NCBI GenBank assembly: GCA_965216645.1 | Contig: CBDCGJ010000029.1 | Location: 1-64,000 of the forward strand | Length of the DNA stretch: 64,000 nucleotides | Origin: CBDCGJ01 sp965216645 | GTDB lineage: Bacteria > Pseudomonadota > Alphaproteobacteria > GCA-2731375 | Reading direction: 5' to 3' | Part shown: one piece after another, positions 56,737 through 64,000 of the stretch | Layout of the letters: each line of letters opens with the position of its first letter | How positions within the stretch are numbered: position 1 is the stretch's first letter | The notes under the pieces: model-generated | Seen by the model: only the letters and a program-made list of their open reading frames with translations | The model's database searches: none | What the model was told of the DNA's origin: nothing | Program-made: the position numbers and the translations under genes

Positions 56737-57570
56737 ATGTTTATCCAGACCGAAAATACCGCGGACGAGGCGACCGTAAAGTTCTTTCCGGGCGTCCCGG
56801 TCCTGCCCCAAGGCGAGATGGCTTTCGAAGACGGCGACGACATCGAACGTTCGCCGCTGGCCGCGGCTTTATTGTCATTGCCGGATGTGGAAAAAGTTAC
56901 GCTCGGCGTCGAGCTGATCGCCGTGACGAAGCGCGATGATGCGTCCTGGCCACATTTGAAGCCTAGCGTGTTGGGGGCGATTATGGAGCATTTCGTCGCC
57001 GGCCGGCCCGTCCTCGCGACGGCGGGCGAAACGGTTGACGACGGGGATTGGGACCGCGAAGAAGATCAGGAACTGATCGGACAAATAAAGGAACTCGTGG
57101 ACACGCGGATCGCACCTGCGCTGCAGGACGGCGGCGGCGTTACCTATCACGGGTACCGCAACGGCGTGGTCAAACTCGCCTTGGAGGGGGTTGCGACCAT
57201 GCACATCTCCGCCATCACCAACATGTTGAAGCATTTCCTACCGGAAATTACCGCGGTCCGCGACGCTAATCAGCCGACCGGGGAAGGCTTGAGCACCGAG
57301 TTGGGCATGGCCGTTCAACGTATCGTCGACGAGCAGATCAATCCCGCGGTTGCCAGCCATGGCGGTTTCATCACGCTGATCGACGTCAAGGACAACCAGG
57401 TCTATGTACAATTAGGCGGCGGTTGTCAGGGCTGCGGTATGGCCAACGTGACGCTGAAGCAAGGTATCGAGACGTCGATAAAACAACAGCTACCTGAGAT
57501 CAGTGCGGTACTCGATGTCACGGATCATGAAAGCGGCGATAATCCTTACTACCAGCCGTCGAAGAAATAA
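56737..57570 (+). CDS. Nfu-type iron-sulfur scaffold with an extra cysteine-less NifU domain
   Basis: 277 residues from ATG 56737, after CGGAGA. Residues 1-90 are an Nfu N-terminal domain (MFIQTENTADEATVKFFPGV). Residues about 112-178 look like a NifU domain (IKELVDTRIAPALQDGGGVT) in which the CxxC region reads LEGVATMHISAITNMLKHFL with no Cys. Residues 193-265 are a second NifU domain with Cys230 and Cys233 (YVQLGGGCQGCGMANVTLKQ), ending ESGDNPYYQPSKK like gamma-proteobacterial NfuA. It should carry or deliver 4Fe-4S clusters. Usual alphaproteobacterial Nfu proteins are about 185 residues with one NifU domain. Confidence 0.85.
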   Translation: MFIQTENTADEATVKFFPGVPVLPQGEMAFEDGDDIERSPLAAALLSLPDVEKVTLGVELIAVTKRDDASWPHLKPSVLGAIMEHFVAGRPVLATAGETVDDGDWDREEDQELIGQIKELVDTRIAPALQDGGGVTYHGYRNGVVKLALEGVATMHISAITNMLKHFLPEITAVRDANQPTGEGLSTELGMAVQRIVDEQINPAVASHGGFITLIDVKDNQVYVQLGGGCQGCGMANVTLKQGIETSIKQQLPEISAVLDVTDHESGDNPYYQPSKK

Positions 57571-57588
57571 GAACCCGCGGACCGGATC

Positions 57589-59064
57589 ATGTCCGACAAG
57601 GCGGAGATTCTTCGGCAAGCGCACTTGTTGCGCAAGGAAGGCAAAGGTAGAGACGCCGGTCGATTGTTGATCGACCTGATCAAACGGGAGCCTGACTACT
57701 TCGACGCATATATGTTGATCGGCCGCCTGGCTCTCGACCAGAAACGCTATCAGGTCGCCGAACATCACTATGGCAAGGCGACAAACCTGAAACCGAAATC
57801 TGGAGAGGCCTGGTGGAATTTAGGCCTTTCCTTCTTTTACGGCGGAAAACCGGACGCGGCCGCGATTTCCTACAAGAACGCAATGCGGCTCGAGCCGAAG
57901 TTAGAAACCAGCAACAGTTACATGCGTCTCGCCATGGCCCATCATGAACAGGTACATCTGGACGAAGCGGCGAAATGTCATCGCAAGGCTATACACCTCA
58001 ATCAAAAGAATGCGCGGGCCTGGATGTGCTATGCGATGACCCTGCAGGAACAGGGTAAGCATCAGCTGGCCCTCGCCCATGCCGAGCATGCCAAAACGAT
58101 CCAGCCAACAGGCGATCATATGCTGTTGAGATGTTACAGCCTGCTGGCGCTCGGTCGAGAGCGCGAAGGCTGGCCGATGTATGAAGGCCGACGCAAAGCG
58201 AAGGCGTTCGGGGGCCCGAAATTTAAAGGACCGGAATGGCGAGCCGAGCCCGGCGCCGGACGCAGCTTATGCATTCATCGCGAGCAAGGCGCGGGCGACG
58301 TCATTCAATTCGCCCGGTTCGCGCCGCTATGCGCGACGGAATTCGGGTTCGACGAGGTTTTCTTCCGGGTCAATCGGAACGTCGCGCGGCTGCTGATGGA
58401 TCAGGACTGGCCGGTCCGGATCGTCGGTCGCGATCCCGGTGCCGACGTCAACATTCATGTCGGCAGCCTGCCGGCCATCTTCAATATCGGTCTCAGACCG
58501 GTCCCGCAGGCCGACCGCGCTTACCTTGACGTGCCCGAGAAACGCGCGGGCATGTGGCGGGATCTGCTGTGGGGCATGTGTGGAGACAGAGCGAAAGTCG
58601 GACTTGTCTGGGCCGGCAATCCGAAGTTCTATCAAGACCAACGCCGCTCGCCCCGTTTGAATAACGTGATCTCCGTCGCGAAAGACCTACCGGAGGTCGC
58701 CTTCGTCTCCCTGCAAAAAGGGGATGGCGAGGAAGATATGGACGACTTGGAGATACCTAGCAACTTACATGTCGTGAGTGATCGTATTGAGGATTTCGCC
58801 GATACGGCGGCCGCGATCGTGAATCTCGATGCGATCGTCACCTCTTGCACATCCGTCGTGCATCTGGCCGGTGCGCTGGGCAAACCCGTCTTTTTGGTGA
58901 TCCCGCCATATATTCTCGACTGGCGCTGGCCCCCTCACCTCGAAAAAAGCGACTGGTATCCAGACGTGCGCATCTACCGTCAAGAAGATACCGGCGACTG
59001 GCCGAGTGCGGTAAAACCGGCAACCCGCGATCTCGCAACACATTTGGGCATGAACGTATCTTGA
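57589..59064 (+). CDS. TPR protein with glycosyltransferase-9-like C-terminal domain
   Basis: 491 residues. The first 200 are tetratricopeptide repeats (YFDAYMLIGRLALDQKRYQV, SGEAWWNLGLSFFYGGKPDA, YMRLAMAHHEQVHLDEAAKC). The C-terminal half matches the GT-B fold found in TPR-glycosyltransferase proteins: CIHREQGAGDVIQFARFAPL, KVGLVWAGNPKFYQDQRRSP, and IVTSCTSVVHLAGALGKPVF (nucleotide-sugar side). A protein or polysaccharide glycosylation role is likely but unproven. It begins 18 bases after nfu and its TGA overlaps the TTG start of the ATP-grasp gene. Confidence 0.82.
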   Translation: MSDKAEILRQAHLLRKEGKGRDAGRLLIDLIKREPDYFDAYMLIGRLALDQKRYQVAEHHYGKATNLKPKSGEAWWNLGLSFFYGGKPDAAAISYKNAMRLEPKLETSNSYMRLAMAHHEQVHLDEAAKCHRKAIHLNQKNARAWMCYAMTLQEQGKHQLALAHAEHAKTIQPTGDHMLLRCYSLLALGREREGWPMYEGRRKAKAFGGPKFKGPEWRAEPGAGRSLCIHREQGAGDVIQFARFAPLCATEFGFDEVFFRVNRNVARLLMDQDWPVRIVGRDPGADVNIHVGSLPAIFNIGLRPVPQADRAYLDVPEKRAGMWRDLLWGMCGDRAKVGLVWAGNPKFYQDQRRSPRLNNVISVAKDLPEVAFVSLQKGDGEEDMDDLEIPSNLHVVSDRIEDFADTAAAIVNLDAIVTSCTSVVHLAGALGKPVFLVIPPYILDWRWPPHLEKSDWYPDVRIYRQEDTGDWPSAVKPATRDLATHLGMNVS

Positions 59065-60299
59065 AAACGGTTCTCCTCCTCATTCCCACCACCAGTTACC
59101 GGACCGACGATTTCATGGCGGCGGCGGGGAAGCTGGATATCGACATTGTGCTCGGCACTGACGAGCGGCAATCTTTGGAGAGCCTATCCGCGGGTCGCAT
59201 TCAAACCTTCGATTTCGAAGACGTAGAGGCAGGCGGCCGACAGATAGCGGACTTTGTACGATCGCACCGTGTCGACGCGATCGTTCCGGTCGATGACGGC
59301 GCCAATCTGCTCGCCGCCGCCGCCGCCGCGCGTATCGGCATGGCGCATAACAGTCCCGACGCGGTGGCGTCCGCCCGTAACAAGTATCTTTTTCGAGAGA
59401 AGTTGGCGGCCGCCAACTGCCGTAATCCCGAATATCGACTGGTGAATATCGGCGAGAACCCGGCGGCGGTGGCGCGGGAAGTCGGCTTCCCCTGCGTGTT
59501 GAAACCGTTGACCTTGAACATGAGCAGAGGCGTGATCCGCGCCGACGGTCATAACTCCTTCGTTGCAGCCTTCGACAAAGTGGCGGAAATCATCGCGCGG
59601 CCGGACGCCAGAACCCCGGGCATGGCGGCGGAGCATGTGTTGGTGGAGCGCTATATCCCCGGCAAGGAATACGCGGTCGAAGGTTTGATCCGTCGGGGCC
59701 GACTGACCATCCTGGCGATTTTCGACAAGCCCGACCCTTTGGAGGGGCCGTATTTCGAAGAGACGATTTATGTCACGCCTGCGCCCGTCGACGACGCGCT
59801 GCGTAACGACATCCATCAGGCGGCCGAAGCGGCGATCCAAGCAATCGGTCTTGCCGACGGACCCACCCATATCGACCTTCGTGTCAATGAGGATGGCGTT
59901 TATATCATCGAGGCGGATGCGCGCACGATCGGCGGCCGCTGTGGGCGTAGTCTGCAGTTCGCCGGCGGCGTGAGATTGGAGGAGATCGTTCTGAGGCATG
60001 CCCTGGAGATGCCTTTGGATGGGATCGAAAACACGGCTGGGGCCGGCGGCGTGATGATGATCCCGATCCCCAAATCCGGCGTCTTACGCGGTACGGAAGG
60101 CATCGAAGCGGCGCGGCAAGTGCCGCTGGTTCAGGAAGTGTCCATCACCATCCCGGTTGGTCAGACGGTAATGACCTTACCGGACGCGGGTCGTTATCTC
60201 GGATTTATCATCGCCCATGGAGACGATCCCGACTCCGTCACCACCGCGTTGCGCGACGCGCATGAGCGGTTAGTATTCGCCATCGATTCAGACGACTAA
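59061..60299 (+). CDS. ATP-grasp family ligase
   Basis: 412 residues from TTG 59061, which overlaps the upstream stop as TTGA; a longer open frame upstream lies within the TPR gene. Pre-grasp domain: VLLLIPTTSYRTDDFMAAAG, VDAIVPVDDGANLLAAAAAA. ATP-grasp core: FPCVLKPLTLNMSRGVIRAD, VLVERYIPGKEYAVEGLIRR and HIDLRVNEDGVYIIEADART (Mg ligands Glu/Asp). Such enzymes join a carboxylate to an amine or thiol through an acyl phosphate. The nearest relatives act in peptide or amino-acid ligation. Coupling to the TPR-glycosyltransferase suggests a joint modification pathway. Confidence 0.82.
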   Translation: MKTVLLLIPTTSYRTDDFMAAAGKLDIDIVLGTDERQSLESLSAGRIQTFDFEDVEAGGRQIADFVRSHRVDAIVPVDDGANLLAAAAAARIGMAHNSPDAVASARNKYLFREKLAAANCRNPEYRLVNIGENPAAVAREVGFPCVLKPLTLNMSRGVIRADGHNSFVAAFDKVAEIIARPDARTPGMAAEHVLVERYIPGKEYAVEGLIRRGRLTILAIFDKPDPLEGPYFEETIYVTPAPVDDALRNDIHQAAEAAIQAIGLADGPTHIDLRVNEDGVYIIEADARTIGGRCGRSLQFAGGVRLEEIVLRHALEMPLDGIENTAGAGGVMMIPIPKSGVLRGTEGIEAARQVPLVQEVSITIPVGQTVMTLPDAGRYLGFIIAHGDDPDSVTTALRDAHERLVFAIDSDD

Positions 60300-60309
60300 C
60301 GGCGATGGT

Positions 60310-61593
60310 ATGCAGGAACTTTCTCGGGACATAGCGATACTTCTGACCCTGGCGGCGATTTTCGGCTTGATCAATCACAAGCTGCTGCGCCTACCGCGGA
60401 CGATTGGGCTGGTCGTCGTCGCCCTCTTCTCCTCATTCGGCATTTTGGCCATGGACGCGCTCTGGCCCGAATGGGGGTTGGGACGGCAGTTCCGCAGCGC
60501 CATGTTGGAGATCGATTTCTCCGATGCGCTGATGGAAGGGATGCTGAGCTTCCTTCTGTTCGCCGGCGCGCTGCATGTTGACCTCACGCATTTGGCGCGG
60601 CGGAAATGGACCATCGCGATCATGGCCACCGTCGGCGTGATCTCGTCGACCTTCATTATCGGCGGCGCCATGTATCTGGTGTTCGGCGCCCTCGGCATCG
60701 ATATGCCGATGATCTATTGCCTGATCTTTGGCGCCTTGATCTCGCCGACGGATCCGGTGGCCGTGCTCGGTATCCTGAAGACCGCAAAGGCGCCGGAGAG
60801 CCTGGAAGCGAAAATCGCTGGCGAGAGCCTGTTCAACGATGGCGTCGGTGTGGTTGTTTTTATAATTTTGGTCAGCATCGCAGTCAGCGCCAGCGGTGGC
60901 GGCGAACCGATGTCGGCCGTCGATGTGGTCATTCTGTTCCTACAGGAAGCTGTCGGCGGCGCCCTACTGGGTTTCGTCTTTGGGCTCATCGCCTTCTTCG
61001 CCTTAAAAAGCATCGATGAGCACAATCTTGAGATCATCATCACATTGGCTTTGGTCGCCGGGATGTATGAGCTGGCGCAATTGCTGCACGCGTCAGGTCC
61101 CATCGCCGTGGTCGTTGCCGGTTTGATCATCGGCAACCACGGCAAGAAGCTGGCCATGAGCGAACTGACCCGACTGCATTTGAGCAACTTCTGGACGCTA
61201 ATCGACGAAATTCTGAATGCGGTTCTGTTCCTGTTGATCGGTTTGGAAGTCGTCTTGATCACCATGCAGGTGAATTATCTCGTCGCGGCCGTGATCGCCA
61301 TCCCACTGGTCTTGTTGACCCGCTTCGTTTGCGTCGGCGTGCCGATTAGCCTGTTGCGCCTACGCACGGAGTTCACGCAAGGCGCCGTCCGCGTCCTCAC
61401 ATGGGGCGGTCTGCGTGGCGGTATTTCCGTGGCCCTGGCACTGTCTCTGCCGGCCGGGCCGGAGAAACCGGTCATCCTGACGGTTTGCTATGTCGTGGTA
61501 ATTTTCTCGATTGTCGTCCAAGGCATGACCGTCGCGCCTTTGGTCAAACGGATCGTCACCCAGGTCGATCCGGACGAACTACCCAAGCACTAA
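60310..61593 (+). CDS. CPA1 family sodium:proton antiporter (NhaP-like)
   Basis: 427 residues, about 12 membrane segments. GALISPTDPVAVLGILKTAK and ESLFNDGVGVVVFIILVSIA carry the ion-binding ND motif of CPA1 exchangers, and VRVLTWGGLRGGISVALALS is the conserved last helix region with the functional Arg. It exchanges Na+ or K+ for H+ across the inner membrane. It follows the ATP-grasp gene by 10 bases, probably in the same operon. Confidence 0.92.
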   Translation: MQELSRDIAILLTLAAIFGLINHKLLRLPRTIGLVVVALFSSFGILAMDALWPEWGLGRQFRSAMLEIDFSDALMEGMLSFLLFAGALHVDLTHLARRKWTIAIMATVGVISSTFIIGGAMYLVFGALGIDMPMIYCLIFGALISPTDPVAVLGILKTAKAPESLEAKIAGESLFNDGVGVVVFIILVSIAVSASGGGEPMSAVDVVILFLQEAVGGALLGFVFGLIAFFALKSIDEHNLEIIITLALVAGMYELAQLLHASGPIAVVVAGLIIGNHGKKLAMSELTRLHLSNFWTLIDEILNAVLFLLIGLEVVLITMQVNYLVAAVIAIPLVLLTRFVCVGVPISLLRLRTEFTQGAVRVLTWGGLRGGISVALALSLPAGPEKPVILTVCYVVVIFSIVVQGMTVAPLVKRIVTQVDPDELPKH

Positions 61594-61689
61594 AACACAT
61601 ACAAATTCGTGAATTATCCTTTTTCCCTTGCTTGAGGTGGTATTCGTTCTCGGATATCCTCAAGCGGAAACAATGACAATGGACGCGTT

Positions 61690-62694
61690 ATGGATGTGCG
61701 AAACGGCTTCGTCGAAACGATCGGCAATACCCCCCTCGTCCGCTTGAACAAAGTATCGGAGGAAACCGGCTGCGACATCTATGGCAAGGCGGAATTTCTC
61801 AACCCCGGCGGCTCGGTAAAAGACCGGGCGGCGTTGGCGATCGTCAAGGATGCGGAGGAGAAAGATCTTATCCGTCCCGGCGGGATCATTGTGGAAGGCA
61901 CGGCGGGCAATACCGGCATCGGCCTCACACTAGTCGGCAATGCCCGCGGCTATCGATGTGTTATAGTAATTCCGGAAACCCAGACGGAAGAGAAAAAAGA
62001 CACCTTACGCAATATCGGCGCCGATCTGCGTGAGGTGCCGGCGGTTCCCTATAAAGACCCGAACAATTACGTAAAATATTCGGGTCGCCTGGCGGAAGAG
62101 CTGAACGCGAGCCACGAACAGGGCGCGATTTGGGCCAATCAATTCGACAATGTGGCCAATCGGCAGGGCCATTACGAGACCACGGGGCCAGAGATCTTCG
62201 ATCAGACCGACGGAAAGGTTGACGGCTTCATCTGCGCCGTCGGCTCGGGCGGCACCTTGGGTGGCGTCGCCATGGCGCTGACGGAACGCAATCCGGAGAT
62301 CAAAATCGGCTTGGCGGACCCGCCGGGCGCGGCGCTCTATCACTACTACGCCCACGGCGAACTGAAGGCCGAGGGCGGTTCGATTACGGAAGGCATCGGG
62401 CAAGGACGCATTACCGCGAACCTGACGGATCTGCGGGTCGATATGCCGTTTCACATCCCCGATGCGGAAGCGCTGGAAGCAGCCTATGACTTGATCATTC
62501 ATGAAGGTCTGTTCTTAGGTCTGTCGAGCGGCGTAAATGTGGCGGGCGCGGTGAGAATGGCCCGCGAGCTTGGCCCCGGCCATACGGTCGTTACCGTCCT
62601 TTGCGACGGCGCCGACCGCTATAAGAGCAAGATGTTCAATCCGGCTTTCCTGAAGGAAACTAATCTACCGGTTCCGGCTTGGCTGGACGGCTGA
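61690..62694 (+). CDS. cysK: Cysteine synthase A (O-acetylserine sulfhydrylase)
   Basis: 334-residue PLP enzyme that makes cysteine from O-acetylserine and sulfide. The PLP Lys is in AEFLNPGGSVKDRAALAIVK. The phosphate-binding loop reads VEGTAGNTGIGLTLVGNARG, where enterobacterial CysK has EPTSGNTG, a variant common in this group. ICAVGSGGTLGGVAMALTER and LGLSSGVNVAGAVRMARELG are further marks. It precedes alaX and sseA. Confidence 0.93.
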   Translation: MDVRNGFVETIGNTPLVRLNKVSEETGCDIYGKAEFLNPGGSVKDRAALAIVKDAEEKDLIRPGGIIVEGTAGNTGIGLTLVGNARGYRCVIVIPETQTEEKKDTLRNIGADLREVPAVPYKDPNNYVKYSGRLAEELNASHEQGAIWANQFDNVANRQGHYETTGPEIFDQTDGKVDGFICAVGSGGTLGGVAMALTERNPEIKIGLADPPGAALYHYYAHGELKAEGGSITEGIGQGRITANLTDLRVDMPFHIPDAEALEAAYDLIIHEGLFLGLSSGVNVAGAVRMARELGPGHTVVTVLCDGADRYKSKMFNPAFLKETNLPVPAWLDG

Positions 62695-62733
62695 GGTCTG
62701 CAATATTGGCGCCCGGCAACCGACGGGGGCATT

Positions 62734-63450
62734 ATGACGACAGAACTGGTATTCCGCGACAACCCATATGCGCGCGATTGCGAAGCGACGGTAACCGCGA
62801 TCAACGACCGCGGCGGCATCGTCTTGGATCGCACGGTCTTCTACCCGACCGGCGGCGGCCAACCGGGCGATAGCGGATTGCTGCGGCTGAGCGATGGGTC
62901 TGAGATATCGATCGCCACCGCGGTAAAAGGCGACGGCCCCGACGATGTCGTTCACGTGCCTGCCGAGGGCCAATCCCTGCCGGCGGCCGGCGCTGCAGTG
63001 ACGGCGGTTCTGGATTGGGAACGGCGTTACCGTCATATGCGGATCCACACCTGCTTGCATCTGTTGTCCGCCGTGCTTCCCTACCCCGTGACCGGCGGTC
63101 AGATCGGTGACGGCAAGGGCCGGTTGGATTTCGACCTGCCGGAAATGACCCATTCGAAGGACGAAATCACCGCGCGTTTAAACGAACTGGTCGGCCAACG
63201 CATCGACGTGAACACCGATTGGATCAGCGACGAGGATTTGTCGAGCCAGCCGGATTTGGTAAAGACTATGTCGGTCAAACCGCCGATGGGACAGGGTCGG
63301 GTACGTCTGATCCGCATCGCCGATTGCGACCTGCAACCCTGCGGCGGCACCCATGTCGCGAATACCGGCGAGATCGGTCCGGTTCGCGTCCGGAAAATCG
63401 AAAAGAAGGGCCGGCAAAACCGTCGCGTGTCGATCGAGTTTGACGAATAG
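62734..63450 (+). CDS. alaX: Alanyl-tRNA editing protein AlaX
   Basis: 238 residues, a free-standing homologue of the AlaRS editing domain that deacylates Ser/Gly-tRNA-Ala. The zinc site is HMRIHTCLHLL (HxxxH) with CGGTHVAN (CxxxH). RTVFYPTGGGQPGDSG matches the first conserved region. Coding next to cysteine synthase is common in alphaproteobacteria. Confidence 0.93.
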   Translation: MTTELVFRDNPYARDCEATVTAINDRGGIVLDRTVFYPTGGGQPGDSGLLRLSDGSEISIATAVKGDGPDDVVHVPAEGQSLPAAGAAVTAVLDWERRYRHMRIHTCLHLLSAVLPYPVTGGQIGDGKGRLDFDLPEMTHSKDEITARLNELVGQRIDVNTDWISDEDLSSQPDLVKTMSVKPPMGQGRVRLIRIADCDLQPCGGTHVANTGEIGPVRVRKIEKKGRQNRRVSIEFDE

Positions 63451-63466
63451 ACCAATAGACCAATAG
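63443..63466 (+). repeat. Short tandem repeat, three 8-base units
   Basis: ACGAATAG, ACCAATAG, ACCAATAG in tandem across the alaX stop codon. The first unit contains the stop. No function suggested. Confidence 0.6.
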
Positions 63467-63514
63467 ACAAAATTACAAACAGACGATTAGTGGCGAGTTC
63501 ATAAGAGGATTGAA

Positions 63515-64000
63515 ATGGCGAGAAAAAAACAAAGCGCCTTAGTGACAACGGATTGGTTGGCGGAATCACTTGACGATCCGCGGATTAAGGTCATTGACAG
63601 TTCCTGGTATATGCCGGCGCAGAACAGGAATCCCCGGCAGGAATATTTGTCGGCGCATATTCCGGGCGCCGTGTTTTTCGATATCGACGGGATCGCCGAC
63701 ACGACCAGCCCCCTACCCCATATGCTGCCCGGCAGCGTGCAGTTTTCGCAAGCGGTCGGCGAGTTGGGTCTGAATAACGAAGACCATTTGGTGATCTATG
63801 ATGGTGGCGGGATGGCGTCGTCGGCACGGGGTTGGTGGACCTTCAGGACGTTCGGTCATGCCCAGGTTTCCGTCCTCGACGGCGGTCTGCGTAAATGGAT
63901 GGCGGAAGACCGCCCGACCGAATCCGGAGACATTTCGGTGGAGCCGGCAAGCTATCATGCCACGCTCGATCCCGGACGGGTTCGGGACGTCGATCAAGTT
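63515..64000 (+). CDS. sseA: Rhodanese/3-mercaptopyruvate sulfurtransferase (N-terminal part, runs off the window)
   Basis: The first 162 codons. The N-terminal rhodanese domain is clear: SALVTTDWLAESLDDPRIKV, EYLSAHIPGAVFFDIDGIAD, VIYDGGGMASSARGWWTFRT and VSVLDGGLRKWMAEDRPTES. The active-site Cys would lie in the second domain, beyond the edge. It moves sulfane sulfur from mercaptopyruvate or thiosulfate, which fits the sulfur-amino-acid neighbours cysK and alaX. ATG 63515 follows AGAGG. Confidence 0.9.
   Translation, partial: MARKKQSALVTTDWLAESLDDPRIKVIDSSWYMPAQNRNPRQEYLSAHIPGAVFFDIDGIADTTSPLPHMLPGSVQFSQAVGELGLNNEDHLVIYDGGGMASSARGWWTFRTFGHAQVSVLDGGLRKWMAEDRPTESGDISVEPASYHATLDPGRVRDVDQV

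Overview
The window is about 60% G+C and gene-dense. Its gene families and gene order point to an alphaproteobacterium of Rhodospirillales type. The clearest markers are rlpA-dacA-holB-metG-tatD, pcm-tolC-popZ(DUF2497)-valS, a CIRCE-controlled groESL, a livKHMGF operon carrying the DUF6867 gene, and cysK-alaX-sseA. This is inference from synteny; there is no 16S gene here.

Layout. 0-8 kb: start of a CaiB/BaiF CoA-transferase, an MltB-type transglycosylase, then rlpA-dacA-holB-metG-tatD and a metallo-beta-lactamase-fold hydrolase. 8-13 kb: an isopenicillin N synthase-like oxygenase, a DMT exporter, an LLM oxidoreductase and a secreted RTX protein. 13-22 kb: an acyl-CoA catabolic island (two acyl-CoA dehydrogenases, MaoC hydratase, two enoyl-CoA hydratases, SDR, GST) with ArsR and AraC regulators and an MFS transporter. 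22-28 kb: mazG, a DksA-like zinc finger protein, FAD monooxygenase, GNAT and groESL. 28-34 kb: a membrane PAS-GGDEF-EAL protein divergent from an apparent operon of an adenylate-forming (PaaK-like) enzyme, a PilZ protein and an exosortase-type/FeeM-like acyltransferase. 34-40 kb: valS, popZ, tolC and pcm on the minus strand. 40-42 kb: tRNA-Cys, small proteins and a lipoprotein that looks like a dead trypsin. 42-49 kb: a full phosphate regulon (phoR-pstSCAB-phoU-phoB) with tandem Pho boxes. 49-56 kb: DMT transporter, tRNA-Asn, a FitAB/VapBC toxin-antitoxin pair and the branched-chain amino acid ABC operon. 56-64 kb: an unusual Nfu protein, a TPR-glycosyltransferase, an ATP-grasp ligase, a CPA1 antiporter, cysK, alaX and sseA.

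Two blocks (about 6.4-9.3 kb and 33.7-39.4 kb) carry many one-base frameshifts, including in essential genes (metG, valS). Almost all are repaired by removing one base, so low-quality consensus is more likely than decay; coordinates and translations there are provisional. The rest of the window reads cleanly.

The best candidate for an undescribed system is the 28.7-34.3 kb locus: c-di-GMP turnover, a PilZ receptor with both binding motifs intact, an acyl-activating enzyme and an N-acyltransferase. It could make an N-acylated metabolite or lipid under c-di-GMP control. Other points of interest are the catalytically dead trypsin-like lipoprotein, an Nfu scaffold with an extra cysteine-less domain, the TPR-glycosyltransferase/ATP-grasp pair, and the absence of tmk from its usual place between dacA and holB.
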